Assembly (NCBI GenBank): GCA_026874595.1
Contig: CM049318.1
Location: 60,672,250-60,736,249 of the forward strand
Direction: 5' to 3'
DNA from: Sipunculus nudus
Lineage: Eukaryota > Annelida > Sipuncula > Golfingiida > Sipunculidae
Length of the DNA: 64,000 nucleotides
Shown: positions 25,901 through 33,976 of the stretch, piece after piece
Numbering within the stretch: the first letter of the stretch is position 1
Layout: each line of letters starts with the position of its first letter
Notes under the pieces: model-generated
Told to the model about the DNA's origin: nothing
Databases searched by the model: none
What the model saw: only the letters and a program-made list of their open reading frames with translations
Position numbers and translations under genes: made by a program

Positions 25901-27084
25901 AAGTCAGAAATATTGTATAAAAAGGTGGATAAATAGATGGCTATAATAATCAAGCAGGGTCACATCTCCGGGATGGAGGGGAGGGAGGAAGATGCAGGGA
26001 AGTCATGCAAAATGAATCTATAACGGATGTTAATATCTCATAAACCCGCCCCTCTGGTTCCGCTTCTGGCTAACCAGGACCCGATGTTAAGACACGGTGT
26101 TTAGTTTCGATGCAAGAGCTTTTATGTTTGTGAGCGCAGAACCATTGTTGAACCTATGGGAAGTTCAACTGTCACGAAGTAAAGTGTATTCTGATATGTA
26201 AATTCACTCTTAACCCTTTATTGTCCAGAATAATGAAGATATCTAACAAATTTTGACACGAACATTTTTACATTAAACGGGGCAATTCACAGCCAGTTTT
26301 CATTGTATAATTTAACAATTTTCAAGAGATACTGTAGACACGGTTCGCTTTAGGTAATTTGAAATCTCCAGAACTGAATATGCAATATGTCTGGTCTGTG
26401 AAAATGCAACTATATGAGAGAGTTCTAAGTATATGAGCCTGTGCAAGGAAAAAAGCATATAATTCATAGCTTTTTATAATAATACTTATTTAGAGAAAAT
26501 ATTAATTGTACATTTGAATTTCGATGTAATTTTATCTCCATTGAAACGTGATAAACATCAAAAGCAGAAAAGTCTTTTTCGCAATATTTTTTTCTAAGAA
26601 GGCTCACGCCTGCAGTAATATATAATGATCCTTATGGTCAATCGACGTGTATTTTAAACAGGTCTAGAGGTCAATAAGATGACAGACATAACAAACACGT
26701 GCTCCCTGGTGGCAAAGTCAACTTTGACCGACTTTAATATAAATCTAATATTAACTATCTGCATGATATCTTATCTTATGTAATCGATCTTTGCACGATG
26801 CATGTCAGATGTTTCGATTAAGGTGTATATTTATTATATTATTCAAGTTGTAATACAAAAATTCATTAAGTTGATGCCGACAATGATAAAACCAGAAAAA
26901 AAGATGTTTATATGCAAAGCCAGCGTGACTATGGCTGTTGTGATCAGAGGTGTGGCTAAGTTGCTATGGATATCCGCGTGCTTGTGTGATATAAGCACCA
27001 GCTCGCAAACTTCCCGTCAAAGGCATGCATATGAATAATGATTATGTTTGGTGTGGCATGGCAACTGCTTGAGGAATGCCTCGA

Positions 27085-27160
<76 letters not shown>

Positions 27161-27567
27161 GATTGTGTGTGTGCATGTGTGTATACATTCATGAGAGAGA
27201 GAGAGAGAGAGTTAAAAGGGGAGAGGGGAAAAAATGTTGGAGATCTTGGATTTCAATGAACGCTGTATGAATATATTAACACTAATTTAGGAAATGCCGA
27301 CACAGGGATTTATTTTTTATATTCTTGCCACAGTAATGGTTTTCCACGGTAAGGTTAGCAAACAAGACGTACAGAAGAGTTGTCAGAAACGGTCAATCAG
27401 AAAACATTACAGAAATACTTCAGAGAAAGAAATTAGAAAACTCAAATAAGAGTGGTCACTATAATAAACTTATATTATGAAACATGAATATAAAAACGGT
27501 ACTTACATCCGTGGACATGGCTTGTGAAACAAGCAACCAGCAAAATCGTCAAAATGCACAGCCGCAT
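1..27567 (-). CDS. Secreted multi-VWA domain protein, 5' part (14 exons, runs off left edge)
   Basis: Gene-level entry. The fourteen exons, in transcript order, are 27567-27507, 21136-20998, 19774-19288, 17749-17383, 15858-15596, 13840-13658, 12199-12019, 11029-10782, 9547-9364, 8349-8134, 7005-6758, 2627-2270, 931-684 and 153-1. All have AG/GT borders and the frame stays open through every junction: 3,336 nt, 1,112 residues. A signal peptide (residues 1-20) is followed by VWA1 (about 24-335, degenerate), VWA2 (354-545), VWA3 (562-755), VWA4 (778-970) and VWA5 (980 to beyond 1112). Short proline-rich linkers join the domains. VWA2-4 are each bounded by a cysteine before the first strand and one after the last helix. 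Known of the family: secreted VWA arrays (collagen VI, matrilins, mollusc shell-matrix proteins) bind ligands through a metal site. Inferred: an extracellular matrix or adhesion protein. The C-terminus is missing, so collagen, chitin-binding or EGF parts cannot be excluded. Confidence 0.9.
684..931 (-). CDS. VWA gene exon 13: N-terminal half of VWA5
   Basis: 248 nt, acceptor TTTATTCACAG, donor CCT|GTAAGA, phase 1 in and 0 out. It encodes [15 protein letters not shown] (intact DxSxS), helix [12 protein letters not shown], strand SRVAFMYFA, and Cys-x4-Cys (CRGRDC) followed by [11 protein letters not shown]. Its opening CDADI and its SASI loop match VWA3 rather than VWA2 or VWA4. Confidence 0.9.
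954..1288. mobile_element. PIF/Harbinger-like MITE, copy 1
   Basis: Terminal inverted repeats: the left arm GGTATGGTTCTCAGGCA (970-986) is matched exactly, in reverse complement, by the right arm (1256-1272), within longer imperfect arms starting GGGCAAAA/GGCCAAAA. The element is flanked by TAA on both sides (951-953 and 1289-1291), a typical TWA target duplication. No coding capacity. A second copy lies at 37003-37309. It lies in the intron between VWA gene exons 12 and 13. Confidence 0.75.
2005..2216. mobile_element. MITE-like element with 17-bp internal tandem repeats
   Basis: The ends CCTGTCTGAAAGACCACC and, reverse-complemented, CCTGTCCATTAAGACCGCC form inverted repeats. Inside are about five copies of a 17-bp unit (AAGACCACCTGTCTATA) at 2014-2107 and a second small inverted repeat. 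It ends about 54 bases past the exon 12 donor. No coding. Confidence 0.5.
2270..2627 (-). CDS. VWA gene exon 12: fused middle and C-terminal part of VWA4
   Basis: 358 nt, acceptor TATATTTTCAG, donor G|GTATGT, phase 0 in and 1 out. In VWA2 and VWA3 this part is split over two exons; here one exon runs from the second MIDAS loop ([10 protein letters not shown], Ser in place of Thr), through the third ([11 protein letters not shown]), to the last strand ([13 protein letters not shown]), the [11 protein letters not shown] segment and the closing Cys (EETCRVV). This is best explained by intron loss. The intron upstream of this exon holds an L2-like retrotransposon remnant. Confidence 0.9.
3266..4081 (-). 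pseudogene. C-terminal RT/thumb segment of the same element, shifted frame
   Basis: Continues the retrotransposon in a different frame: [33 protein letters not shown], then the C-terminal domain ending [17 protein letters not shown]. The overlap of about 120 bases with the preceding open frame reflects frame drift at the break, not two genes. Confidence 0.85.
3957..4979 (-). pseudogene. Reverse transcriptase fragment of the L2-like element
   Basis: 340 codons open, homologous to the RT of jockey/CR1/L2 elements. The catalytic region D..AAFDTVDH and the YADD box are both present. The normal sequence after YADD (about 15-20 residues with a Phe/Tyr-rich strand) is missing and the frame is lost, and [10 protein letters not shown] is altered from the usual form. 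The enzyme is therefore not functional. Confidence 0.9.
6758..7005 (-). CDS. VWA gene exon 11: N-terminal half of VWA4
   Basis: 248 nt, acceptor TTTTACCTCAG, donor CCG|GTAAGT, phase 1 in and 0 out. It encodes the entry Cys, [12 protein letters not shown] (intact DxSxS), helix [13 protein letters not shown], strand TRVALVSFS, and Cys-x4-Cys (CSDREC) followed by [12 protein letters not shown] 16-base G run on the plus strand (poly-C in the transcript) lies just past the donor, at about 6735-6750. Confidence 0.9.
7006..8133. other. VWA intron between exons 10 and 11
   Basis: Trinucleotide runs (AAT near 7018-7045, ACT near 7278-7320) and a phrase, CGCATAATTCAG with AGTTGGGACATAAATTGTA, at 7161-7208 that also occurs at 6043-6090. 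No gene. Confidence 0.5.
8134..8349 (-). CDS. VWA gene exon 10: C-terminal part of VWA3 and linker
   Basis: 216 nt, acceptor TTCTTGCCAG, donor G|GTACGA, phase 1 in and 1 out. It encodes [13 protein letters not shown], then [12 protein letters not shown], the closing Cys (TQACDIP) and the longest linker of the array, rich in Pro and Thr ([13 protein letters not shown]). The donor (GTACGA) is less standard than the others, but the next exon joins in frame. Confidence 0.87.
8541..8870. repeat. Possible MITE with imperfect inverted ends
   Basis: CATTCCTTCTAGTTTATTCC near 8541 is imperfectly matched by the reverse complement of the stretch at 8832-8870 (CATTCCTAGTAATCCATTTC and CACTG nearby). The arms are about 32 bp with several mismatches. 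No clear target duplication, so the call is tentative. It sits in the intron between exons 9 and 10. Confidence 0.35.
9364..9547 (-). CDS. VWA gene exon 9: middle of VWA3
   Basis: 184 nt, acceptor AATTTTAACAG, donor G|GTAAGA, phase 0 in and 1 out. It encodes the second MIDAS loop ([10 protein letters not shown], Thr present) and the third ([13 protein letters not shown], Asp present), then a helix ([16 protein letters not shown]). VWA3 therefore keeps every MIDAS residue. Confidence 0.9.
10340..10815. repeat. Roughly 45-bp minisatellite derived from an exon/donor junction
   Basis: About ten diverged copies of a unit like GGATCTTTGATATTATTCAC followed by GATATC and AAAGGTAATAC (plus strand). 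The rightmost copy is the 3' end of VWA exon 8 with its donor (TACTGGTTCCTTCATATTAT, then TCACGATATTAATAAGGC, 10776-10815). The array therefore looks like tandem amplification of the exon/intron boundary into the intron. Several copies keep a GT at the old donor position. Confidence 0.7.
10782..11029 (-). CDS. VWA gene exon 8: N-terminal half of VWA3
   Basis: 248 nt, acceptor TTTACTTTCAG, donor CCA|GTAAGT, phase 1 in and 0 out. It encodes [16 protein letters not shown] (intact DxSxS), helix [12 protein letters not shown], strand TQISLMTFE, and Cys-x4-Cys (CRDAQC) followed by [11 protein letters not shown]. The last 35 or so bases of this exon and its donor site are homologous to the roughly 45-bp tandem repeat that fills the adjacent intron. 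Confidence 0.9.
12019..12199 (-). CDS. VWA gene exon 7: C-terminal part of VWA2 and linker
   Basis: 181 nt, acceptor TTGATTTACAG, donor GTAAGT, phase 0 in and 1 out. It encodes the last conserved VWA strand ([11 protein letters not shown]), a helix region (ELQKLSS), the typical [11 protein letters not shown] segment, and the closing Cys of the domain (QTTTC). A proline-rich linker of about a dozen residues (AAKPTPFPT) runs into VWA3. Confidence 0.9.
12200..13657. other. VWA intron between exons 6 and 7
   Basis: No gene. Contains two CTCF-core-like sites, CGCCACCTGGCGG (12862-12874) and CCACCAGATGTCGC (12974-12987), about 110 bases apart in opposite orientation. The rest is AT-rich. Confidence 0.45.
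13658..13840 (-). CDS. VWA gene exon 6: middle of VWA2
   Basis: 183 nt (61 codons), acceptor TTCTTTTCAG, donor GTAAGT, phase 0 both sides. It carries the second MIDAS loop ([10 protein letters not shown], Thr present) and the third ([12 protein letters not shown], Asp present), then a helix ending INKRTQ. With exon 5 it gives VWA2 a complete set of MIDAS residues. Confidence 0.9.
13841..15595. other. VWA intron between exons 5 and 6, unrecognised GC-richer stretch
   Basis: 13940-15120 is less AT-rich than neighbouring introns and has several short open frames on both strands, none recognisable. A hairpin, GGCAGCGGAAATC at 14099 with GATTTTCCCGCTGCC at 14134-14148, is present. Possibly an old mobile element; no termini identified. 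Confidence 0.35.
15596..15858 (-). CDS. VWA gene exon 5: N-terminal half of VWA2
   Basis: 263 nt, acceptor TTTTTTTCAG, donor CCG|GTAATT, phase 1 in and 0 out. It encodes the entry Cys, the first strand with an intact MIDAS DxSxS ([10 protein letters not shown]), a helix ([18 protein letters not shown]), the strand TRVALITFA, and the Cys-x4-Cys motif CRDAAC followed by [11 protein letters not shown]. It is 15 bases longer than the equivalent 248-nt exons of VWA3-5 because of an insertion after the MIDAS loop ([10 protein letters not shown]). Confidence 0.9.
16801..17372. repeat. TAGG/GT-rich degenerate minisatellite
   Basis: Degenerate repeats of GTAGGTAGGTATTGTGTGTG-type units for some 570 bp, with a (GT)n and (GA)n stretch at the left. 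It ends about 10 bases from the exon 4 donor (17382). The long open frames across it (PTYLHTHT-like) are repeat artefacts. Confidence 0.85.
17383..17749 (-). CDS. VWA gene exon 4: C-terminal half of VWA1
   Basis: 367 nt, acceptor TTTTCTTTCAG, donor GTAAGT, phase 0 in and 1 out. It encodes the helix and strand around the third MIDAS position (AFNLANAKF, then [12 protein letters not shown]), where the Asp of ITD is kept. The Thr of the second MIDAS loop is missing (about [10 protein letters not shown]). The last VWA strand ([11 protein letters not shown]) and a Cys-containing tail ([16 protein letters not shown]) lead to a linker [16 protein letters not shown] repeat array starts about 10 bases after the donor. 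Confidence 0.82.
18140..18485. repeat. Long imperfect inverted repeat (hairpin-forming)
   Basis: The left arm (about 18140-18305) and right arm (about 18325-18485) are reverse complements with scattered mismatches. Matched blocks include CACTGCAGT, CTCCTTCG, GCTTTGT, ACCAGG, GCACAG, AATCAGAC and GAGAGCG, in mirrored order around a 20-base loop. It lies in the VWA intron between exons 3 and 4. Probably a foldback MITE; no target duplication was identified. Confidence 0.65.
18905..19215. repeat. 55-58-bp minisatellite
   Basis: About five and a half tandem copies of a unit containing GATGCTGGCATTGGTTTTGC, GTGAGGGATATGCGGGA and GTTGGCGTGCGGGA. It starts about 70 bases past the exon 3 donor. Reading frames across it are repeat artefacts. 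Confidence 0.85.
19288..19774 (-). CDS. VWA gene exon 3: VWA1 middle strand plus sequon-rich insert
   Basis: 487 nt, acceptor TTATTTTCAG; the donor is CAG|GTTTGC, weaker than the others. It starts with a VWA strand ([13 protein letters not shown]) and a Cys pair (CGNNLGC) where later domains carry Cys-x4-Cys. About 110 residues of Ala/Thr/Asn/Gly-rich sequence follow, with nine Asn-x-Ser/Thr sequons (NAS, NAT, NQT, NDT three times, NVT, NST, NQT), so heavy N-glycosylation is predicted if it is secreted. Within it a 21-bp unit (VPAGNDT) is repeated almost perfectly around 19490-19545, a coding minisatellite. VWA domains have no such insert at this position; it probably forms a disordered, glycosylated loop. 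Confidence 0.75.
19775..20997. other. VWA intron between exons 2 and 3, nothing recognised
   Basis: AT-rich, with no repeat family or coding signal that I can name. Confidence 0.5.
20998..21136 (-). CDS. VWA gene exon 2: N-terminal half of degenerate VWA1
   Basis: Acceptor TTACTTACAG, donor GTAAGA; 139 nt, entered in phase 1 and left in phase 2. It encodes a VWA first strand ([13 protein letters not shown]) and the following helix region ([20 protein letters not shown]). The metal-binding DxSxS motif is replaced by DTLED, so this domain should not have a normal MIDAS site. A Cys precedes the strand, as in the downstream domains. Confidence 0.75.
21482..21530. repeat. (GA)n microsatellite
   Basis: An uninterrupted GA dinucleotide run of nearly 50 bases in intron 1 of the VWA gene. 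Confidence 0.97.
22696..22893 (-). other. Unassigned cysteine-rich open stretch with splice-like borders
   Basis: A 66-codon open stretch on the minus strand, bordered by a pyrimidine-rich AAAG acceptor-like site and a GTGAAT donor-like site. It contains [20 protein letters not shown] and [10 protein letters not shown], with five cysteines and many Tyr/Trp. It does not fit the phase needed between VWA exons 1 and 2 (a stop appears in that frame). I recognise no family. It may be a nested or decayed exon, or chance. Confidence 0.15.
24421..24636 (-). mobile_element. tRNA-derived SINE
   Basis: Reading the minus strand from 24636: TGGCTTGATGATTAGGGCGC fits an RNA polymerase III A box and GGGTTCGCGCTCC a B box, at tRNA-like spacing. 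A non-tRNA body follows (GGAAAGGTCTTTACC and onward). The tRNA fold is not complete, so this is a SINE, not a tRNA gene. It lies in VWA intron 1 in host orientation. Confidence 0.65.
27088..27160. repeat. (TA)n microsatellite
   Basis: A TA run of about 70 bases with one TACA interruption, followed by a (GA)n run at 27194-27211. Confidence 0.97.
27507..27567 (-). CDS. VWA gene exon 1: start codon and signal peptide
   Basis: The ATG at 27567-27565 opens 20 codons: an Arg in the n-region, a hydrophobic core ([12 protein letters not shown]) and a small-residue end (SHVHG), a textbook secretory signal peptide. The exon ends with one extra base before a consensus GTAAGT donor (27506-27501). Cleavage is probably just after Gly20, next to the first residues of exon 2. 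I saw no TATA box or clear promoter upstream, and a non-coding 5' exon may exist. The start is chosen because it gives the signal peptide in the phase exon 2 requires. Confidence 0.8.
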
Positions 27568-29820
27568 TAGGATTCCTCGTCTCTGCACCCTACAGCTAAT
27601 ACAAGATTGATATCGCTTTTCTGAGCTGATGTCCGTTTGTTACTGCTTCTAGGGTAACGTCTGGTCCCCTTTTTGCTTTCAGGGCTGATTGACCTTAACG
27701 TCGGTCCACCGAGGTCAGGAAATATCGTCGAAGATATCCGTGTGGTAAATTTAGTTGTTATAGCTTCCTGTAGAAGTTTTGAATCACGTGACCCAGCAGT
27801 TGATACTCAAGCTTCTGGAAGGCTAACGTTAGTTGGGTTCTTCTGTTGAACTCGTAATCTTGTTTGAGGGACCGCATGGGGTATCGTTTCTTATAAAGCT
27901 AAGGTTCTGTCATGCGCGACCTGGTAAGGAGAATCAGCCAACCGAGATGACACTGGTAAAGGTCATCACGTGTTATGAATGATACAAACGACGACACATC
28001 TGATATATTTGTGAGTCACGTATCAATTTGGCAAGTGCATGAATTTCGTCCCCATCATTATCACCCCCATGACGCCATGCAACCCCTAAACGAGGCCGTC
28101 TCAGAATACACCTCACATCAATGCCACGGTCTTATAGTAATCATTGTAGAACACTGCGCCCATGTTTGACCTTCTATATAATATCTTATGTCGTGCTGCT
28201 GCATATTTCGCATTACTATTTTTCCGAGACCTCCCACCAACCAGTGCTCTGTTATGTATTCGTTTGCTTCTCTTTGTTCTTGGGAGGATTCTGTAGCTCG
28301 TTGATATCCCATAATATTCAGCTTCTTTACAAACGTTCCATAATACCAGTCATTTTGACCATTACGTGGATTTCGTGTCTTTTAGTTGATTATATTGAGT
28401 TTGCATTTGATTATATTCTGGATAACAGGGTCACATGCTGAGCACACAGCCTGCCTGGTGGGGAAATCGTTTTATGGGACATGTAGTTGCGTGTTCCTCC
28501 CGGCGAAGGTGCTAACCAGGTATCGCGAACCTTCAGATCTGAGAAGGAAGTTTTAATTTCTAGAACCATTAAAGGTTCTTTAACGTCGGAAGTTGTGGAT
28601 CTTAAATTTTTAAGAAGAGCTAAAACTGTCCCTCTGGTACATCCATCAAGGAGATACGCTAAGGAACCAGCCTGGAACTTTTAACTTTTTTCTTTTCTTA
28701 ATAAATAAAATTGCAGGAGCACTGGCATGTGTAATGAAACACTGCTCATATATTCTATAATGCATGTTTGCCACCAAACCAAGGAATTGCAATGTCATGT
28801 TTTATTCCATGCCCAACAGAAAGAAACTCTGTACGAAGTCTTTACTCAGATGTATATTGTCAGTGATGGTCATGAGGTATAAGCTCGGGCTTAATCAATA
28901 TACCGATATATCGATACGAATTAATACGCAACGTCGATATGATGTATTGGTCGAGGAAAAAAAATAATGACTTCTTACAAATATAAAGACAAGCTTTACA
29001 GATTTAACTTTGTTATTTAGGCTGTTAAGTCTTAAACCAGACAAATAGTTTGTCATATGATCGATTGGATAAGAAATGTATATTAATGTCAATGACAAGC
29101 CAGCGCGTGTCAGCGATACAAGAGGAAAATCACGGGCATAAGCCTTTTTTTTGCTCAGAAAATGTGAGGGGAACAATCTACCGGATCGGAGTACACGGGT
29201 AGAAGCCCCTTATCCCGTTACCCAATCTAGGGCAAAAGGACCGTTAATGACAATTACGACAGTTTAGTCCCCACCATCAATATCAGAATTATCTTGATAT
29301 AATTTCCCAGCACATAATACGGTATATACGTGAATACATATTTTGCTGATGAAAATAATTACTGCTCAGTTTCATCTGTTTTTGATTTGACCATTCAAGA
29401 TAATTCTATTGGCTAAAATTCGTGATGATTCATTGAAGCCACCGAAGCAAGCGATATCCTAAATTTTTGTATAATCAGATGCGCAGTTGAGAGAATATTG
29501 GTGTAAATATGAGGAAACTAGAAAGTGGAAAAACTGATCTAGAAATTGCTAAGTACAAATGTAGGTGTTTTGTTCCTCTTAAAAAAGAGGGGGACAGATG
29601 ATACTTTGTCCCCATCATACTTTATCCCCCATCATTAAAAAGTAAGGGGAGGACCCCACCCCCCCCCCCCTCCCCCCAGAAACGAGGACCATGAATACTG
29701 ACTTTCCTCGTCATTGATGAAATCAATACTCATAATACATATGGCTACCATAAATTAATTATATTATTATTTTGTTCTTCTACTGTAATCACATTAGTGA
29801 ATGTATTTCGCTTTATGATC
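27568..29820. other. Upstream flank of the VWA gene
   Basis: The start of the intergenic interval. 27600-27960 is somewhat richer in GC than its surroundings and would include any promoter, but I can identify no TATA box or initiator with confidence. 28487-28684 is open on both strands with an AATAAA at about 28702 (plus); it lacks an ATG on the plus strand and I do not recognise it. Confidence 0.4.
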
Positions 29821-29821
29821 C

Positions 29822-30610
29822 ATCGTTTTACCTCTACTTGATTCAGGCCTTAGAGCAACGATTTTATGAGAGCAGCCAAATGAGGTTTTGGCTCTAGTTA
29901 TTTTTAAGAAACATATGCCTGCTTGAAATGACTTCATATATATAATAAATGTTTGAGAAAGGTCTTTTTATCAACTTGTCTTTTTTATTGTTTAATATCC
30001 AGCACAAGTGCAAAACAGAATAAATATGCTGTATATTAAAATAAAGTAAAAAGCAAATTATCATAATCGGATTGTTTCATATATTATTAATGCAGTTCGC
30101 TAGGGATTTATTAGAGATATATGGCTTATTGAAACTAATCGTTTTACCTCTACTTGATTCAGGTCTTAGAACAACGATTTTTTGATAGCAGCCAAACGAG
30201 GTTTTGGCTTTAGTTTTTTTAAAGAAACATATGCCTGCTCGAATTGACTTCATACATATAATAAATGTTTGAGAAAGGTATTTTTATCAACTTGTCTTTT
30301 TTATGTGTTTAATATCCAGCACAAGTGCAAACCAAAATAAATATGCTGTATATTGAAAAGGGAGAAAAAAATTATCTTCAGAGCTTTTATTCAGAAAATA
30401 TTATGCTAAGAAACATGGAGTGCATCGTCAATACGTATCGCGTATCGAATTTAGTGTATCGCAATACGTATTGTACCTTGATAGACATCAGTGATAGCCA
30501 GCCCTAGTATATAAGCTCTAAACAATAAAATCACAAGGCGGATTGATTCATATATTATTAAAGCAGTTCGTAAGGGATACATAAAAGATATTTGGCTAAC
30601 TGAAACTAGA
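29822..30610. repeat. Tandem duplication of about 318 bp; second copy carries an insertion
   Basis: Copy 1 is 29822-30138; copy 2 begins at 30139 with the same sequence (ATCGTTTTACCTCTACTTGA, then GCAGCCAAA, GAGGTTTTGGCT, AACATATGCCTGCT). Copy 2 is interrupted at about 30360-30533 by foreign sequence and then resumes (CATATATTATTAA, GCAGTTCG, TGAAACTA). Intergenic, non-coding. Confidence 0.8.
30360..30533. mobile_element. Probable hAT-type fragment inside the tandem duplication
   Basis: The insert contains TACGTATCGCGTATCGAATT, CGCAATACGTATTG and ends CAGTGATAGCCAGCCCTAG. In reverse complement this begins CTAGGGCTGGC, a hAT-like terminus. The opposite terminus is not visible, so it is probably truncated. 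It is absent from the neighbouring duplicate copy. Confidence 0.4.
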
Positions 30611-33600
30611 CACATATATTAAGGAGAGCTTAATGTTCACTGAACATATTTATTAAAGTGACGCATTTATTAATGTTAATAAAGAACTCTTCCCACTAAG
30701 AATTGATATTAAAGAGTTATAGATAATCCTCACGAGGTCATTTATTTGTTTCTTTAATGGAATCAGTGTTCAATCCCAACTATTTTATCATTAACTCGCT
30801 GCCGGGTTTGTAGTGTATGTTAAAATGGTTCAAATAACAACATAACACAATGCGGATTAGTTATATAGAATGATTTACAGACTATTGGAAGCCGCATGTT
30901 GTACCAACTGGTTTACAGGAAGGCAATGCATGTTTTTCATGACTGGTCTGTTACAAAGAGTCATTTATTACTTATATACTTAAAAAACTTAGGGTGTCAT
31001 TCCTGGGAAAACCCTTTGACCTTAAACCGATTTAAGTTGCTTTGAATATATTTATTGAACCCGATAAAGTATATGTATCTTTAAACATTGTATAATGATA
31101 TTTCTTGGGGTATTTGTATTTTTGAAATTTAAAAAAAAATCTAACTCAAAGGGTATTCTTTTCAAGTAACAGCAAGGACTTTAATGGATTAAATTAAACT
31201 ACGTGACAATATACTTTTTTAGGTCTATATTGAATTTAAAAAATGACTGATTTAAATGAATTTTGATTTCCTATAGATGCTATCACAGTATAGACTTTTG
31301 TTTCCCAACATAATCCAAAGCAAGCTTCATATCACTCTTCGGAAAAGTAAATTTTTAAATGCCAAAGGTCATTGCAGAATTTGTCATGCCTGAATAAATC
31401 ATATCTGATAGGACTACTCCTTCATTCAACTAATGCGGACTTTAGTCCTTCTGTTTTGTAATGGCAATGATATTCAAGGGCGGGAACAGGATCTCAGAAA
31501 GCGGGTTGGGGACTTAACACCTTTGCATAGGTAAACAATGGTGTCCGTAGTGCTGGTAGAAATACTATAGAGGTGGCTTTATATTCGCGAGATTATAATA
31601 TCTCGATTTTCACTCTTTCTTCGTTTCGTGAAGATTCCTTTTTCGCAATCTCCCCATAATCTAAATTAACCTACACAGACTTTATATGTTATTATATGAA
31701 TTAATTATATTAAATAATATTTGCGCAAAACGCTCTAACTGGATCGGGGTCCAATGGAAAATCGAACGAGGAGAAACTCATATTAAGTACTGGCAGATAA
31801 TTTGAAAAATAGGATATCAGTTGTAAAAGGCATTTTTGATTTACGGGTAACATAAATGATTCATTTTTATTTGTAATATCAGTCTGTTAACTTTTATTGT
31901 TATTAATCCGTTTCCTGCTCAGATGGCCACTCAGGTTTACCTATTGCCATCGAGAACTGCCTAATTTGGCTATATTATATGAGGTCAAACTAATAATATT
32001 TGTTTTCCGTCTTTAGGATTTCCGTGGGCAATCCCATTCAAAATTGAATGCCGAATATGGTTACAGATACAATGGGATACCATTTAATGGTTACCTGAAA
32101 TGTCAATGAAAGGAATGTCAGAATTTGTCCGAATTCTAAAAGAATTCAAAGCGAAGTGCAAAGTTAAGTGTTAATTTTCAGTGGAACAAAACTATATTCG
32201 TTGTTTGTTGGATATATATTAAGATTGTTTTGTTTATTCAAAACAAGAATTCCATGGATGGAAATTGTGCCAGGTAAAAGGAAATTTGATGATATAATGT
32301 TTATCACGGTCCACTGAACCGGTTCATAGGGGTAGCGTCTGGCGTCTGTACCAGCCCGTGAGCTGGCGTGACAAACTCCCCTCAGTTTAAAGGGTTAAAA
32401 CGTGATGAATGTTCTGTCCTTGTCTCAGCTCATCGTGTTTCCTGTGAAGGGTGGGAGCTGTACCAACTGCCGCCAGCCCCCTCCGTGCCCCGGGCGCAGT
32501 GAACCGTGACTGTTACGCAGGACTGACAACGATGACGTTACAGGTAGGTACGCGGCGTCAGTCATGCGTCACAGAAACTCATGCTCTGTCAAAGCGGGGC
32601 CCAGTGGAGCTCCTTATTGCGATTTGTAAAGGCAGGGGTGAACCTAGGGTTTCAAGACGGGGGCTTCGGGTGAAGTTGGAGAATAATTTGGCATGGGAAA
32701 TAATGCATTAGGAAATATACCATACATATATGCCATACATATAACACTGAAATGGGCATTTGCCAAGAATCAGCCTTGGAATTCAGTCTCGCCCAAGCGA
32801 GTATATATATTCATAAAATAATTTCTAGTTTTTTTTATTTGATTTTAACGAAATAATATTACTGTGCGTCAAATGAAAACCTTTAATATTCACAACAAAT
32901 GCAAATTAAGAAAATTTATACTTGAAATAAGTTCGGCACGCAAGAGGCACAGGCTCAGCTATTTAGTTAAGAACAGGCAAAATCAGATATGACCTTATTC
33001 AGCTCGACGACCGCTTTCTATAACAATGAAAAAAAAAATAATAAAACACAAAACAGTAATAAAACTTAATAAAAACAACCAAGGTAATCATGTTTGAAAA
33101 AATCTTACACATTGAAATTTCTTATCCAACAAGCAACGTTTATGAAACCTCATGTTCCAGAAAATTCAACATTAATGGTGACCCACCCCGATCCCAGGTC
33201 ACGTCCCTGAAAGGACGGAGTCACCTTTGGATGAGGTGGTGTTGATTTATATGACCTTGATGCATATCACTGACCACAGCGTTTCCTCATATCACCGGGA
33301 GAGGACATCAGTGGGGTTGGGTTACGCTTCACATACCCTAAGTAACAACTGATCCCATGCCGGGACTGTCAACAAGGCAAATTAAACTATAACCAAGATG
33401 TAATGACTAAAGAAGGAAAAAGATGGCTCGGAGGCACTGGATGGTTACAGTAGTCTTGGTCCCCACCTCCAGGTCATTTATGTTCCCCGGGGTACCTTTT
33501 TTATCCGGTACCTATGTTCCCAAAGGAATTCAGCAAGTTTGTATGCTATTATGGAAACGTTTTATGTCATGATTTTTTAAATGATTTTATTAAAGGAAGT

Positions 33601-33650
33601 AACCGCCTCAATTGTTATGCTCGCTTATCTAATTCATAATCTAAGTGTGT
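30611..33650. other. Intergenic AT-rich sequence, nothing recognised
   Basis: No coding signal, RNA gene or clear repeat was seen. A short GC-richer patch near 32440-32640 has an open frame (plus) without a recognisable protein. Confidence 0.5.
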
Positions 33651-33654
33651 ACTT

Positions 33655-33976
33655 CAACAGAGTACCATTTGGGTTAGGGACTACGTGACAGAGCTGTAGC
33701 TCTCGCTTTCTATCTTTATATTTTGTATCCTTGTCACCCAAGCCCGGTGTCTACCGCATCTTCCGACTTTGGTGAGTAATCCCCATTGCTATGTCATTAC
33801 AACGAGGAACCCCCCAAAGACGCTCTCGTTTGTGAGTGATACACGGCTGTGGGGCACAGCCTTTCCATTAAGCCTGTAGAGCGCTGACTTTGGGTGGGAA
33901 CCGACCGTCAAAATCTCATCGCCTCTGCTGAGATTTGAGTCCTGAGCTCTACCCCTGAGCTACAGAAGCCGGTATC
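33655..33976 (-). mobile_element. tRNA-derived SINE
   Basis: On the minus strand from 33976: GGCTTCTGTAGCTCAGGGGT then AGAGCTCAGG forms a clear tRNA-like 5' half with an A box, followed some 45 bases later by GTCGGTTCCCACCC as a weak B box. A unique body ends near GAAAGCGAGAGCTACAGCTC. Intergenic. Confidence 0.55.

Larger units (their letters stand above)
21137..27506. other. VWA gene intron 1 (6.4 kb), repeats only apart from one unassigned open stretch
   Basis: Holds the (GA)n run, AT dinucleotide runs near 22945-22970, 23140-23290 and 27090-27160, G-runs near 21816, 24241, 24338, 24809 and 24891, the SINE at 24421-24636, and a start of the GGCGGATCC repeat family at 25441. Apart from the unassigned open stretch at 22696-22893, I see no gene here. 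Confidence 0.7.

Noticed and set aside
27038-27259. Tyr/Ile repeat open frames on both strands
   Set aside because: Product of the TA microsatellite.
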